From CAWIJJ01 sp963836425 (GTDB lineage Bacteria > Acidobacteriota > Terriglobia > Bryobacterales > Bryobacteraceae): a DNA stretch of 64,000 bases. This document shows, piece by piece, positions 36,090 to 47,824 of the stretch. The DNA lies in the NCBI GenBank assembly GCA_963836425.1, contig CAWIJJ010000003.1:310001-374000 (forward strand), in the 5' to 3' direction. Numbering within the stretch: the first letter of the stretch is position 1; each line of letters opens with the position of its first letter. The translations under genes and the position numbers were made by a program. The notes beneath the pieces were generated by a model that searched no databases, had not been told where the DNA came from, and worked only from the letters and a program-made list of their open reading frames with translations.

Positions 36090-37400
36090 CTACCTGAACA
36101 GGGTGATGTCTATGCACATACCCATGGCCATGTACCCCGCGCGGTTAGGGTGCAGATGGTCCCCGGCGCCGCCGGTGGTGCTGTCCGGAACGAACTCGGC
36201 GCGGAGGCTGCCCGTGGCCGGATCGCGAGTGGCTGCATCGAAGTCCGCCACGCCGTCGAACAGGCCGGAGTTCAGAATGAATTCATTCAGCGCCTTCCGC
36301 CTGGCGTCCTCCGCGGGAGATCCATGGCCGCCTGCCGCGCCCAGCGCCGATACCAACGTGCCGCCGATGACGCGAACGCCCGGCAGACCTTTTCGGATAC
36401 GCGCAACCCCCTGTCGCATGGCCTCCTCCACGGCTTCTGTGCCGGCATCGACGGCGGCCGCGAAGTCATTGATCCCTTCCAGCCAAATCACGGCCGAGAC
36501 CCCGGACAGGCTGAGCACATCCCGTTCGAGCCGCTGCCCGGCGGCGGGTCCGCCTGAAAAGGGCTGTTGGGGCGTGTAGGAAGCCGGGCCCGTCACACGG
36601 TTCCCGCCGATTCCGGCGTTCACTACCGCGAAGCGGTTCCCGTACGCGCGGTGAAGACGCCGGGAGAGCACGTTGGGCCACCGGTCGTCACCATTGAGCG
36701 TGGAGGCGGTGCCATCGGTGATCGAATCCCCCAGGGCCACGATCACGCCGGTGGCGGCAGGGCACATCGCGTCCACCGCATCCAGAAAGTACCAGGAGGT
36801 AGTGGTGAACGGAAACGCGCTTTCGTCCCCGGCATCTCCCTTTGGGCCGGCGCCCGGGGCACTCAGGTACGAGGTTGTGAGCGCCTTGGCATGCCAGGTC
36901 ATGGGACCGGTCTCTCCGGCAACGTGGAAGCTGACCGCCAGTTTGCGCCCCGCAAGTTCGGCCTGAGCCGGGTTGCGGACGAACGGAAGAGTCACCGGAT
37001 CGCTCCACGCCGATTCGCCCGCCGGGATGGTCACGCCCGGTTTGCCTGCGAACCGCACCGGCCGGTTGGTTCCCGCGACGATGGCACCGGCACCCTGGTG
37101 CAGGCCGGCGAAAGCGCCGTCGAGCGTCACCGGACCGGTGCCGAATGCATTCGAGAAACGCAGCCGCACCTGCCGGCTCCACAGGTCCGGCTGCACGATG
37201 AGCCGGAAGGTCTGGTCGCGCGCGCCGGCGTGCGAATCAGGAAAGGCAAAGCGCAGGTTGGGTTGCGCCGAAGCGTTGCCGGAAGGGTATGGACCCTGGG
37301 CGGAACCCGTCCACACGGTAACCCAGTGTGTTCGCTGGGCGTGGGCGGGGCCGGCCACAAGAGACACCGCAAAAACGAGAAAGAGGACGCGCGACAGCAT
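36090..37400 (-). CDS. Secreted SGNH/GDSL hydrolase
   Basis: 436 residues from ATG 37400 with signal peptide (MLSRVLFLVFAVSLVAGPAHA). The N-terminal half is a beta-rich domain. The SGNH blocks are ATGVIVALGDSITDGTAST (catalytic Ser in GDSITDG), NAGIGGNRVTG (block II/III Gly and Asn), VIWLEGINDFAA and GDHLHPNRAGYMAMG (catalytic Asp and His). The layout matches secreted carbohydrate esterases or lipases of the rhamnogalacturonan-acetylesterase-like group. It is separated from the signalling operon by about 160 nt. Substrate unknown. Confidence 0.87.
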   Translation of the reverse strand: MLSRVLFLVFAVSLVAGPAHAQRTHWVTVWTGSAQGPYPSGNASAQPNLRFAFPDSHAGARDQTFRLIVQPDLWSRQVRLRFSNAFGTGPVTLDGAFAGLHQGAGAIVAGTNRPVRFAGKPGVTIPAGESAWSDPVTLPFVRNPAQAELAGRKLAVSFHVAGETGPMTWHAKALTTSYLSAPGAGPKGDAGDESAFPFTTTSWYFLDAVDAMCPAATGVIVALGDSITDGTASTLNGDDRWPNVLSRRLHRAYGNRFAVVNAGIGGNRVTGPASYTPQQPFSGGPAAGQRLERDVLSLSGVSAVIWLEGINDFAAAVDAGTEAVEEAMRQGVARIRKGLPGVRVIGGTLVSALGAAGGHGSPAEDARRKALNEFILNSGLFDGVADFDAATRDPATGSLRAEFVPDSTTGGAGDHLHPNRAGYMAMGMCIDITLFR

Positions 37401-37526
37401 AGAAACGAAAGTATCAGGCGCAGGCCGGATATTGCCGAAAAACAGCGAACCGTCTTCGCGTTCACCAACCCGACGACCCACCAGATGGAGGTGACTTCAG
37501 TTCCAGGCTACCCAGAACCCACAGAA

Positions 37527-37717
37527 AATACGGGAATTGTGATCTGCCTTTCATTGCACCGTGCCGCTCCCGTATTCACGGTATTGCAACCGATCGTTTC
37601 CTGAAAGCGTCAATAACGGTGTAGAGATTGTGCGAGTGGTCCCGCTGGACCCTTCGGGGTTCATGGGCGGACCGGCCGGCGGGTGTTTTCCTCCGAGCGC
37701 CCGTCGGCTTTTTTATT
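37527..37717 (+). ncRNA. Candidate structured small RNA with intrinsic terminator
   Basis: The 312-nt gap between two minus-strand genes holds plus-strand structure. A 9-bp stem AATACGGGA (37527-37535) / TCCCGTATT (37568-37576) overlaps an alternative stem ACCGTG (37558-37563) / CACGGT (37577-37582). A two-part helix at 37638-37673 (GGTCC..GC with GCGGACC, then TGGACCC / GGGTTCA) is capped by a cUUCGg tetraloop. The terminator at 37675-37717 follows directly. No plus-strand gene lies upstream or downstream to claim this terminator. No clear promoter was found, and no RNA family was recognised. Confidence 0.45.
37675..37717 (+). terminator. Rho-independent terminator, plus strand
   Basis: Stem GCCGGCGGG (37675-37683) with CCCGTCGGC (37700-37708), nine pairs including one G-U, followed at once by T6-A-TT. 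The tract lies only on the plus-strand 3' side, so it does not serve the ketoacyl synthase gene, whose stop it overlaps. Confidence 0.65.
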
Positions 37718-38990
37718 GATCCCCGCGGCCCAATACCAGGGCTGAATTCTTACTCCCGAAAGCGATACAGTTGGCGACCGCGTGCTCGATTTCGAGACGG
37801 CGTCCAGGACAAGGGACGTAGTCCAGGTCGCATTCCGGGTCCGCTTCTTCCACGTTGATGGTGGGGGGCACGACGCCATCCCGCATGGCCAGCAGGGTTG
37901 CGGCGACGCCTGCCGCGCCACAGGCACCCTGCGGATGGCCGATGATGCTTTTCACCGAGGACCCCGCCAGTTTATAAGCATGACCATTGAACGCCAGTTT
38001 GACGGCGCGAGTTTCGATCCGGTCGTTCAGCTCGGTGGAAGTGCCGTGATAGTTGATGTACTGCACTGCCTCACAGGGAAGGCCGGCCTCGTCCAGGGCC
38101 GTCAGCATGGCCCGCGCGGGTTCTTCCCCGCACTCCTCCAGGCGGACGCGGTGATACGCCTCGCAGGTGGAGCCGTAGCCGAGAATCTCGCCATAAATGT
38201 GGGCGCCCCGCTCCCGTGCCTGCTCCATGTCCTCGAGCACGAAAAACCAGGCGCCTTCCGCGATGACAAAACCGTCGCGGTCGCGCGAAAACGGACGTGA
38301 GGCCCGCTCCGGAGCGTGGTTCCAACGCGTGCTCATGATGCGCATGAGCTGGAAGCCGCGTACGATCAGCGGGGCGATGGGAGCGTCCACGCCGCCCGCC
38401 ACCATGGTACGCAAGGTTCCGTACCGGATGGTGCGGAAGGCATAGCCGAGCGCATCGGTGGAGGACGTGCACCCGGTCGAAATAATGTGGCTTAGCCCCC
38501 TTAAGCCGAAGCGCATGGACACTTCGCTCGCCAGCGTGCCGATGGTGCTGGTGGGGATCGTGTACACGCTGCACTGCTTCAGTTGGCCGCTGTAATAGAG
38601 GCGGTACTGTTCTTCGGTGAAATCCTGGCTGCCCCCGCCCGAACCCACGATGACGCCGATTTCGCGCAATTCGTCACGGGTCATGGCGCCGGGGTCGAGG
38701 CCGGCGTCTTCGAAGGCTTCCGCGACGCTGGCCGCCGCCAGGGGCACGGCACGAGACACGTGCGGCCTGTCTTTGATCTCGACGTACTTCTTTTCGTCGA
38801 AATCGTCGGGTATCTGCCCGGCCACCTGCACCTGGTAACCGGAAGGATCGAACCGCGTGATGCGCCTGACGCCGCTCACGCCGTTACGGGTTGCGTCCCA
38901 GAAAGCTTCGCGACCGATCCCGTTAGGACTGACGGCGCCGATGCCTGTTATCACAACGCGCCGGATCAATTTACTTTGCTTTGGCTCCAA
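37713..38990 (-). CDS. Beta-ketoacyl-ACP synthase, FabF-like
   Basis: 425 residues, the usual KAS II length. RRVVITGIGAVSPNGIG opens the protein. The nucleophile is Cys174 in IISTGCTSSTDALGYAF; the histidines are in YINYHGTSTELND and SVKSIIGHPQGACGAAG, giving the Cys-His-His triad of condensing enzymes. Lys in VKSIIGH is also present. It lacks neighbouring acyl carrier protein, ketoreductase or malonyl transferase genes, so a role in general fatty acid elongation or a specialised lipid cannot be decided. The start lies 22 nt from the divergent membrane protein gene. Confidence 0.9.
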   Translation of the reverse strand: MEPKQSKLIRRVVITGIGAVSPNGIGREAFWDATRNGVSGVRRITRFDPSGYQVQVAGQIPDDFDEKKYVEIKDRPHVSRAVPLAAASVAEAFEDAGLDPGAMTRDELREIGVIVGSGGGSQDFTEEQYRLYYSGQLKQCSVYTIPTSTIGTLASEVSMRFGLRGLSHIISTGCTSSTDALGYAFRTIRYGTLRTMVAGGVDAPIAPLIVRGFQLMRIMSTRWNHAPERASRPFSRDRDGFVIAEGAWFFVLEDMEQARERGAHIYGEILGYGSTCEAYHRVRLEECGEEPARAMLTALDEAGLPCEAVQYINYHGTSTELNDRIETRAVKLAFNGHAYKLAGSSVKSIIGHPQGACGAAGVAATLLAMRDGVVPPTINVEEADPECDLDYVPCPGRRLEIEHAVANCIAFGSKNSALVLGRGDQ

Positions 38991-38997
38991 AGGTCAG

Positions 38998-39003
38998 TAT
39001 AGG
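38998..39003 (+). promoter_or_regulatory. -10 box of the 39012 gene
   Basis: TATAGG, 8 nt before the ATG at 39012, with TTTGCT 17 nt further upstream (38975-38980). Another near-leaderless arrangement. Confidence 0.3.
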
Positions 39004-39011
39004 CTGAATTT

Positions 39012-39590
39012 ATGGAAGCTGCTACGGAGGTGCGCCAGGCGAGGGCGCTCTCCGCCTGCCTGGCCGGTGTTCAGGCGGGAATAATAGGTACGTGCTGGAT
39101 GCTGCTTTGGCTCGGAATCACCGCCAAATGGCAGCAGCGGAGTTTCTGGACGCCGGAAAACCTGATCGCCAGCGTATTTTACGGGGGAGGTTCGATCCGC
39201 AGCGGCTTTGCCTGGAGCACGGTCGTGGGACTGGCCCTGTACCTGTTGATCTACAGCCTTGTCGGAGCGCTGTTCGCGCTCGCCCTGAACAGACGCGTGA
39301 CGCGCCGCCAGGCGGTGCTGGGCGGCATGCTGTTCGCCGTGGCGTGGTATTTCGTCTCCTTCCGCCTGCTTTGGAAATCCGTGATGCCGCTGGTGGCCCT
39401 CCTCCACACCGAACGTCCCACGGTGATCGGCCACCTGCTCTTCGGCGCGATCATGGGCCGGTTTCCGGTCTACCTGAACCGGTTGGAAGCCCCTCCTGAG
39501 GAAGACACCCCGGAGTCCCCAACGCCACAGTCCCCCGGGCAGCCCGTCGAGCCGGCGCCGGAGACTCAGCAGACTAACGAATCGTCTTGA
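39012..39590 (+). CDS. Hypothetical membrane protein
   Basis: 192 residues with about four hydrophobic segments (near 17-38, 68-90, 100-118 and a weaker one near 135-150). A Pro/Glu/Ser-rich cytoplasmic or periplasmic tail of about 35 residues follows (PPEEDTPESPTPQSPGQPVE). No family recognised. The end overlaps the HEAT-repeat gene on the other strand by 17 nt. Confidence 0.6.
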   Translation: MEAATEVRQARALSACLAGVQAGIIGTCWMLLWLGITAKWQQRSFWTPENLIASVFYGGGSIRSGFAWSTVVGLALYLLIYSLVGALFALALNRRVTRRQAVLGGMLFAVAWYFVSFRLLWKSVMPLVALLHTERPTVIGHLLFGAIMGRFPVYLNRLEAPPEEDTPESPTPQSPGQPVEPAPETQQTNESS

Positions 39591-40692
39591 TGCCTTCGTC
39601 GTCCTGGATCAACTGCTGAAGGATCATGCGTTTCGATTGCAGATCCTCCTCGGCGCCCGCAAGGGTGTGCAGAAGCTCGAACTCGCGATTCTGGATAAGG
39701 CCGAAGACGATGGCGCTCTTGACCGCCGACTCCTTCTCGCGCCCGTACGCCATCTGGAGCGCGCGAGTTACGGCCGGATCGGGAGCGCGGGAAAGTGCGA
39801 TTGCCGCCATGCGGCGCGTGCCCGGTTCCGCCGACTCGAGTTCCGCCAGGGCCTTTTCCCGGTTCTTACGCCGCACTTCTATCATCATGCCGGCGGACTG
39901 TTTCAACCTTGCCGACGGCTCCGCATCGAGCAAGCCCTTCAATTCGGCCTCGCCGCCGGCTTCGAGCAGCATCATGTAAGCGGCCGAACGCAGGTTTTCG
40001 GCTTTCTCCGCGCGCGCGATCTCCAGTACCCGTTTCTTATCCCGTGACGTACCGAGAATCGTGACGGCAAAGCTCTTGAGATCCACGGAAGGGACCTTCC
40101 AGTAGACCTCGAGAAGGGCCTGCGGGTCCACGGTTCGAAGGCAGCTGAGGGCATTCCGCTGGACGTCCGGGTTGGCGCCGCCGAAAACCAGTTCTTCCAG
40201 AAGAGCGCGCGCGCCCGCGCCGCCCACGCGCTGAACCTCAAACATCAGACGGCTCTTCACTTCGGGGACGTGGGGTTCGGACAGCATTTTGCGGGCGATA
40301 TCGAGAAGGCGATCGGAATCGCGGCGGGCAGCGTCGAGTGCCTTGTACAACTCCGCCTGTTCCGGCTCGGGTTTGAAGTCGCCGCGCAATGCCGATTCGA
40401 GCGCGGCAGCCTCCCCCATCCATCCGTTCTCCGGAATTGCCCGGAGCTGCGCGACGGCGGCGAGGGCATCAGTCTTGCGCCCGAGCTGGGCTTGGGCGAA
40501 GGCCTTCCAATAGAGCGTGCCCGCGGGATCGGCGCCCCGCCTGGCTGGTTCGTTGAAGACATCGAGCGCGTCCTGCCAGCGATGGGAATTGAGCATCCCC
40601 TGCGCCCTCTGGTATGGGTTGGAAGCGGGCTGGCCGGTGGCCAGGGCGGGCAGCAGGACACAGCAGGCAAGCAGGCGCGAACGAAGCGGCAT
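39574..40692 (-). CDS. Secreted TPR/HEAT-repeat protein
   Basis: 372 residues with a signal peptide (LLACCVLLPALATGQPA). TPR-like helices come first (NPYQRAQGMLNSHRWQDALDVF, GTLYWKAFAQAQLGRKTDALA). HEAT-type pairs follow, for example ALLEELVFGGANPDVQRNALSCL, SFAVTILGTSRDKKRVLEIA, ELKGLLDAEPSARLKQSAGM and RRMAAIALSRAPDPAVTRALQ. A periplasmic scaffold is likely. It follows the GH63-type gene by 115 nt on the same strand; the gap shows nothing distinctive. Confidence 0.72.
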   Translation of the reverse strand: MPLRSRLLACCVLLPALATGQPASNPYQRAQGMLNSHRWQDALDVFNEPARRGADPAGTLYWKAFAQAQLGRKTDALAAVAQLRAIPENGWMGEAAALESALRGDFKPEPEQAELYKALDAARRDSDRLLDIARKMLSEPHVPEVKSRLMFEVQRVGGAGARALLEELVFGGANPDVQRNALSCLRTVDPQALLEVYWKVPSVDLKSFAVTILGTSRDKKRVLEIARAEKAENLRSAAYMMLLEAGGEAELKGLLDAEPSARLKQSAGMMIEVRRKNREKALAELESAEPGTRRMAAIALSRAPDPAVTRALQMAYGREKESAVKSAIVFGLIQNREFELLHTLAGAEEDLQSKRMILQQLIQDDEGIKTIR

Positions 40693-40807
40693 ACTGGTGT
40701 GGCGACAGGTTGCGGCCCGGCGTTACCGCGAAGGTGTGCGGCTCGGGCGGTGGTAGCGCCGCACAGTCCCCGCCCGTGGGTCTCGCGCGCGTCGAGGTGC
40801 TGCATAT

Positions 40808-43522
<2,715 letters not shown>

Positions 43523-43701
43523 GCCGGCATTCCCCTCCCTGCCAGATCGGCGACTGCTCCCATTCTCGCGCGCCCGGAAGGAGTCAGCTGTTACGGGCAG
43601 ATCCAGCGGTCATCAGGCTCTCAATCTGCTTGTTACCGCGCGAAATGTGTGGGATAACCGTGGCGTCGCTGCTGAAAACGAAGGCGTTGTCGTGAAGACG
43701 T

Positions 43702-45084
43702 CTACTTCTTGACCCGCTCCGGTAACTGGTTGCCCATCCGGGTGCGCAGCTTGAGCTGTTTCTTCATGTCTTCGAGACTCCGCTCCAGCTTCTGCGTCCT
43801 GGCTTCCTGGTCGCTCAACTGCGTCTTCAGGCGGGTCGTTTCTTCGTCCTGCTGCCGGCGCGTGTCTGGCGGCAGCTTGCCTACGAACGTGCTGAACTCG
43901 CGGGATTCCGGAGCGTCGCGCCGGAACAGCCGCAGCGCCACATCCACACGCTCAGACTGCCGGGAATAACTCACCGCGCCGCTGCGCAGGCGTGGGCGGT
44001 CCAGGTCGATATTCCACGTCGACGAGCCGTCCACGATGGTGACCACGCCGCGTTCCGCCCCGCTGATAGCCTCGCTGTCCGGATTCCACCGGATCTGCAT
44101 CTGCCCGGCCTGTTCGGAAACTGCCAGGGAAACGGGAGGCAGCACAATGCGAGGGGGTGGAGCTTCGGATTTAGGCGCCGCCTCGGGTTGGCGCCATGCC
44201 GCCGCTCCAGCCTGCTTCACCAGGGGCATCCAAAGGTCGGCGGTCTTATAGCTCACCGCGCCCAGCCCGGCCCCGATCACCACCGCTGCCACGCCGATCC
44301 GCCATCGCCCGCGCGGCTGGTTCTCGCCGGATAAGAGCTTCGGGGGCGGCACATGGCGCACCGGCTGGTCTTCCACGGCCGCCAATTCTCCCAAGGGAGC
44401 TTCCGGGCGCACAGGAGCTGCTATCGAATCCCGCGGCTGCACCGGCTCGGGTTCGGCAATGGCATCGAGCGTGATCACCGGCCCCCCGGCCGCGAAGGAT
44501 TCCGAATCGCCCATCCGGTCGAGTTCACCAGCCGAACTCTCGCCGGCCACCGGTCCTTGCGGCACGGGCTGCGCCGGAAGCGGATCCAGCACGAACTCCT
44601 GATATGGGGCGGCCGCCTGGATCACGCCTGCCGAGTCGCTGAAGAAAAATCCGGCGCGCGTCGGTTGAAAGGTGTGAGGCTTCAACACCAGCGCCACTTG
44701 CCAGGGTTCGGGGAAGAAGCGCTTATGGATGTCCAGATCCGCCTCGGAGAGGAAGATTTCGCTGCGTGTATGCGAGTGGTACCAGCCCACCGGCTGCGAT
44801 CCGGGGGTGCGGGCCGAGGACAGCAACTCGCCCAACCTGGCCTGATCTTTAGGCGAGAGTGTAAAGGACGGGCCGTAGGCGTGCTCGCAATCGAGAGCCG
44901 ACGAACCGGTAATCAACAGGCGCCCGGCATTCCGGCGTCCCAACAGGATGCCGCCGATTTCCGCGCCCCCACGGGGCAGGGAAAAGAACGCATCGACCAC
45001 GGCCAAACGGATATCGTCCAGCACCCGAGCCGTGTATTCGATGGTGAACGGGCATTCCGGCGTGGTCCAGGTGCGCGTCTCCAT
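43702..45084 (-). CDS. JAMM/MPN-domain protein with transmembrane helix and coiled coil
   Basis: 460 residues. The N-terminal 150 form an MPN domain: Glu42 in AEIGGILLGR, HSH at 103-105, Ser113 and Asp116 (HSHTRSEIFLSEAD), a complete JAMM zinc-protease motif. A Pro-rich region of about 120 residues follows, then a membrane segment near 275-295 (IGVAAVVIGAGLGAVSYKT), a beta-domain with IRWNPDSEAISGAERGVVTIVDG, and a C-terminal coiled coil (LKTQLSDQEARTQKLERSLEDMKKQLKL in heptads). No ubiquitin-like or E1 gene is adjacent. A membrane-anchored isopeptidase or desampylase-like role is possible. A TACAAT box lies 12 nt upstream of the ATG. Confidence 0.75.
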   Translation of the reverse strand: METRTWTTPECPFTIEYTARVLDDIRLAVVDAFFSLPRGGAEIGGILLGRRNAGRLLITGSSALDCEHAYGPSFTLSPKDQARLGELLSSARTPGSQPVGWYHSHTRSEIFLSEADLDIHKRFFPEPWQVALVLKPHTFQPTRAGFFFSDSAGVIQAAAPYQEFVLDPLPAQPVPQGPVAGESSAGELDRMGDSESFAAGGPVITLDAIAEPEPVQPRDSIAAPVRPEAPLGELAAVEDQPVRHVPPPKLLSGENQPRGRWRIGVAAVVIGAGLGAVSYKTADLWMPLVKQAGAAAWRQPEAAPKSEAPPPRIVLPPVSLAVSEQAGQMQIRWNPDSEAISGAERGVVTIVDGSSTWNIDLDRPRLRSGAVSYSRQSERVDVALRLFRRDAPESREFSTFVGKLPPDTRRQQDEETTRLKTQLSDQEARTQKLERSLEDMKKQLKLRTRMGNQLPERVKK

Positions 45085-45147
45085 TTCTAAATGGCTATTG
45101 TACGCCCGTGCATGAAATCACGAGATGGTCCCGGCCCGACTCGCGAT

Positions 45148-45153
45148 TATAAT
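45148..45153 (+). promoter_or_regulatory. Consensus -10 box before the GAF gene
   Basis: A perfect TATAAT, 6 nt before the GTG at 45160. No convincing -35 box. It argues for GTG 45160 as the start and for a leaderless mRNA. Confidence 0.4.
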
Positions 45154-45159
45154 GAAGTC

Positions 45160-45756
45160 GTGCCAAAGTCCAAAGAGCTCGAAATGCGCTTGCAGAGGAC
45201 TGAGCAGCAGTTGCGCCTTTTTCAGAAGGTCAGCCGCTTCATGGTCCGTGACATGAGCCTTCAGGACGTCCTCCAGGGCATCGTCTCCCTGGTAGTCGAA
45301 TTCACCGAGTGCGACGCCTGCCTTGTGTATCTCCTCGACGGGGAAGATCTGGTGCTCTGCGCGTCGAACACTCCGCACCCCTCCACCATCGGCAAGCTGC
45401 GGCTGCGCTGGAACGAGGGTTTGACCGGTTGGGTGGCGCGCGAGCGGCGGCTCCTGGCGATTCCGCGAGAGGCCTATAAAGACATCCGGTTCAAGAAGTT
45501 CGGCGAGCTCGAAGAGGATACGTACGAAGCTTTTCTCTCGGCCCCGCTGATTGCCCGCAACCGTGTGGTGGGCGTGATCAACGTTCAGCACAAAATGCCG
45601 CATCAACATACCGGAAGCGAAATGGAGGTGCTCACCACGGTGGGCGAACAGGTGGGCTGCGTGCTGGTGCTGGCGCGAATGGCGCCTACCGCGATCGAAT
45701 CGGCCAATCACGTGGAACTGGTCCTTTCCTCGGGCCCGGTTCCAATGAAACAATAG
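45160..45756 (+). CDS. GAF-domain protein
   Basis: 198 residues from GTG 45160; in-frame starts at 45091 and 45112 would add a non-conserved tail and lie upstream of the TATAAT box. A short N-terminal coiled coil (LEMRLQRTEQQLRLFQKVSRFM) leads into a GAF domain: QDVLQGIVSLVVEFTECDACLVYLLDG, LRLRWNEGLTGWVARERRLLAIPREA, SAPLIARNRVVGVINVQHKMPH and LTTVGEQVGCVL. No output domain. It probably binds a small ligand and works with another protein. The YCF48-like gene follows after 4 nt. Confidence 0.82.
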   Translation: MPKSKELEMRLQRTEQQLRLFQKVSRFMVRDMSLQDVLQGIVSLVVEFTECDACLVYLLDGEDLVLCASNTPHPSTIGKLRLRWNEGLTGWVARERRLLAIPREAYKDIRFKKFGELEEDTYEAFLSAPLIARNRVVGVINVQHKMPHQHTGSEMEVLTTVGEQVGCVLVLARMAPTAIESANHVELVLSSGPVPMKQ

Positions 45757-45760
45757 GGTC

Positions 45761-46882
45761 GTGACCGTATCTACGCGCTCGCCGGTCTTTACGGCGGTGC
45801 TCCTCGCCGCCGCGGCCGGCACGCTATCTGCCGCGCCGGGCTGGCGTATGCAGTACCTGTATGACGAGGCCAAGAGTTCACTCGCCATCATCGACCTCCA
45901 GTTCCCCACCCCTCGCCGCGGCATAGCCGTCGGCTTCATCCGGGATGGCCGGCGTGAAAAACCGGTCTCCGTCCTCACTGCCGATGGAGGCGAACACTGG
46001 GAAACCGCGCCGCTGCCGGACGACCCGGTTTCGTTGTTTTTCCTGGACGAGAGCCTGGGCTGGATGGTAGCGGACAAGGGTGCTTTGTGGCAAACTACCG
46101 AAGCCGGCAAGAACTGGAAGAAGCTGTCCAGGATCCCCGGCAACGCCCTGCGGGTCTATTTCACCAGTGAGACCCACGGATGGGCCGTGGGCGACAAGAA
46201 GCGTGTTGTTGAAACCACCGACGGCGGCCGCCACTGGACCGCCGTGCCGGCGGCAGCGGAACCGCCCGGGGATGACGACCAGAGCTTCTACAATTGGATC
46301 GTTTTCGCTACCCCCGAGATCGGGATGATCACCGGGTTCAATTTGCCGCCGCGCCGCATCGCGCAGCGCCGGCCCGATTGGGTGGATCCTGAAGAGGCGA
46401 TGAATCGCGCGGAAACTCCGCACCTCACCTACGCCCTGGTGACCAATGACGGCGGCAAGTCCTGGAAAGCATCCTCCGCCTCCCTCTTCGGCCAGGTTAC
46501 GCGCGTTCGCCTGGGCGCCAATGGCTACGGGCTGGGACTGATTCAGTATGCCAACGGTTTCCGCTACCCGAGCGAGGTCTACAAACTCGACTGGACCACA
46601 GGCAAGAGCAGCACGATATACAGGGATCGCGGTTTCAGCGTGAGCGATATCTGGATCGGGAAAGGGGGAGAATCCTTCCTCGCCGGCGACACGGTTTCGG
46701 GCCAGGTGCATAATGTGATCCCCGGGAAGGTGAAGGTCCTGCACAGCACGAACCTGACGGTCTGGTCCGAAATGCCGGTCGATTACCGCGCCAACGCCAC
46801 CCGCACCATCCTGGCCGGCGCCGGCGATGAGCTGTGGCTGGCCACGGACACGGGCATGATCCTCAAACTCGCCCGCGATTAG
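45761..46882 (+). CDS. Secreted YCF48/BNR-like beta-propeller protein
   Basis: 373 residues from GTG 45761 with a signal peptide (FTAVLLAAAAGTLSAAP). Repeats of the YCF48/BNR type are visible: SVLTADGGEHWETAPLP, DESLGWMVADKGALWQTTEAGKNWKKL, TSETHGWAVGDKKRVVETTDGGRHWTAV and ALVTNDGGKSWKASSA, each with the D-G-G-x-x-W Asp-box. Similar to photosystem II assembly factor-like proteins of non-phototrophs, whose function is unknown. Coupled to the GAF gene; ends 4 nt inside the methyltransferase gene tail. Confidence 0.82.
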   Translation: MTVSTRSPVFTAVLLAAAAGTLSAAPGWRMQYLYDEAKSSLAIIDLQFPTPRRGIAVGFIRDGRREKPVSVLTADGGEHWETAPLPDDPVSLFFLDESLGWMVADKGALWQTTEAGKNWKKLSRIPGNALRVYFTSETHGWAVGDKKRVVETTDGGRHWTAVPAAAEPPGDDDQSFYNWIVFATPEIGMITGFNLPPRRIAQRRPDWVDPEEAMNRAETPHLTYALVTNDGGKSWKASSASLFGQVTRVRLGANGYGLGLIQYANGFRYPSEVYKLDWTTGKSSTIYRDRGFSVSDIWIGKGGESFLAGDTVSGQVHNVIPGKVKVLHSTNLTVWSEMPVDYRANATRTILAGAGDELWLATDTGMILKLARD

Positions 46883-47664
46883 CCGTTGTTGGGCTTTCTG
46901 CAGCGGAGGTGGAAGAAATAGGGCGCGATGCGGGTGTCCGCCAGCTTCGGAAACCGCTCCACAACGGCGTCGGTTGCCGCCGGTTCGACGCACCGTTCAA
47001 TCCTGAAGCCGCAATCCACGACCAGATTCAGCCACTCCGACAACGGCCGGTGAAACCGCGGGACCTGGAACTTGCGCAACCCCGCGCGAACTTCGGCCGG
47101 CGCCGAGCTGAAGATCCACTCATCCATGGCGCCCTCGGTTTGCTCGAAATAGCCGCCGGTCTCTAATGCGTATGGGCGGCCGCCGGCATCTTTCACCTGG
47201 CGACGGTGCGGCGTGTTGGAACAAGGGTGAGTGATCGAGAACTGGAGGAAGCCTCCCGGAATCAGCACGCGAGCGGCCTCCCGCACGGCGTCGAGCGGCC
47301 GCGGCACGTCCATCAGGCTCATGCAGGCGGTGACGAAGTCGAAACGGCCGGCGGCGAACGGCAGTTGGTGCATGCTGGCCAGCGCATAGCGGACACCGGG
47401 TACCGGCCACTGTGCCGCGGCCCGAATAAAGCTGGGAGCGATGTCGATTCCCCACATCGACGCGCCGCGTTCGGCGAGCAAACGCGTGTTGTGCCCTTCG
47501 CCGCACCCGAGGTCCACGCCGGCGAGTCCGCGCACGTCGGGTAGCAGATCATAAAATGCGGGCGTATTGACCTGGTCGCGGTAGAGGTCCCATCCGCCCC
47601 GCGACAGCAGGGTCCAGACCTCGGCATTTTCTTCCCAACACCGGCCCGCCTGCTCGAAATCCAT
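46879..47664 (-). CDS. SAM-dependent methyltransferase (type 11)
   Basis: 261 residues from ATG 47664 (MDFEQAGRCWEENAEVWTLL). Motif I is GVDLGCGEGHNTRLLAERG, the acidic residue is in MWGIDIAPSFI, then FDFVTACMSLMDVPRPLDAVREAARVLIPGGFLQFSITHPC, the post-I to motif III region of class I methyltransferases. Upstream in-frame codons belong to the AT-richer leader and are not conserved. The last third (GGYFEQTEGAMDEWIFSSAP) resembles small-molecule methyltransferases of the UbiE/Coq5 type. Substrate unknown. Confidence 0.87.
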   Translation of the reverse strand: MDFEQAGRCWEENAEVWTLLSRGGWDLYRDQVNTPAFYDLLPDVRGLAGVDLGCGEGHNTRLLAERGASMWGIDIAPSFIRAAAQWPVPGVRYALASMHQLPFAAGRFDFVTACMSLMDVPRPLDAVREAARVLIPGGFLQFSITHPCSNTPHRRQVKDAGGRPYALETGGYFEQTEGAMDEWIFSSAPAEVRAGLRKFQVPRFHRPLSEWLNLVVDCGFRIERCVEPAATDAVVERFPKLADTRIAPYFFHLRCRKPNNG

Positions 47665-47824
47665 GGTTCCATTCTGGCAACTGCCGGAGACGCCGTCGAT
47701 GGCGGAATCATGCCATCGGGCCTTTGTTTTATGCACAGTTTTTGCAGTCATGAATGCCTGCATCCCATTGAATAGAAAGGAGAAAATTGTTGAGGAAATA
47801 TGCGTTTCGAAGCCCACAAATCTG

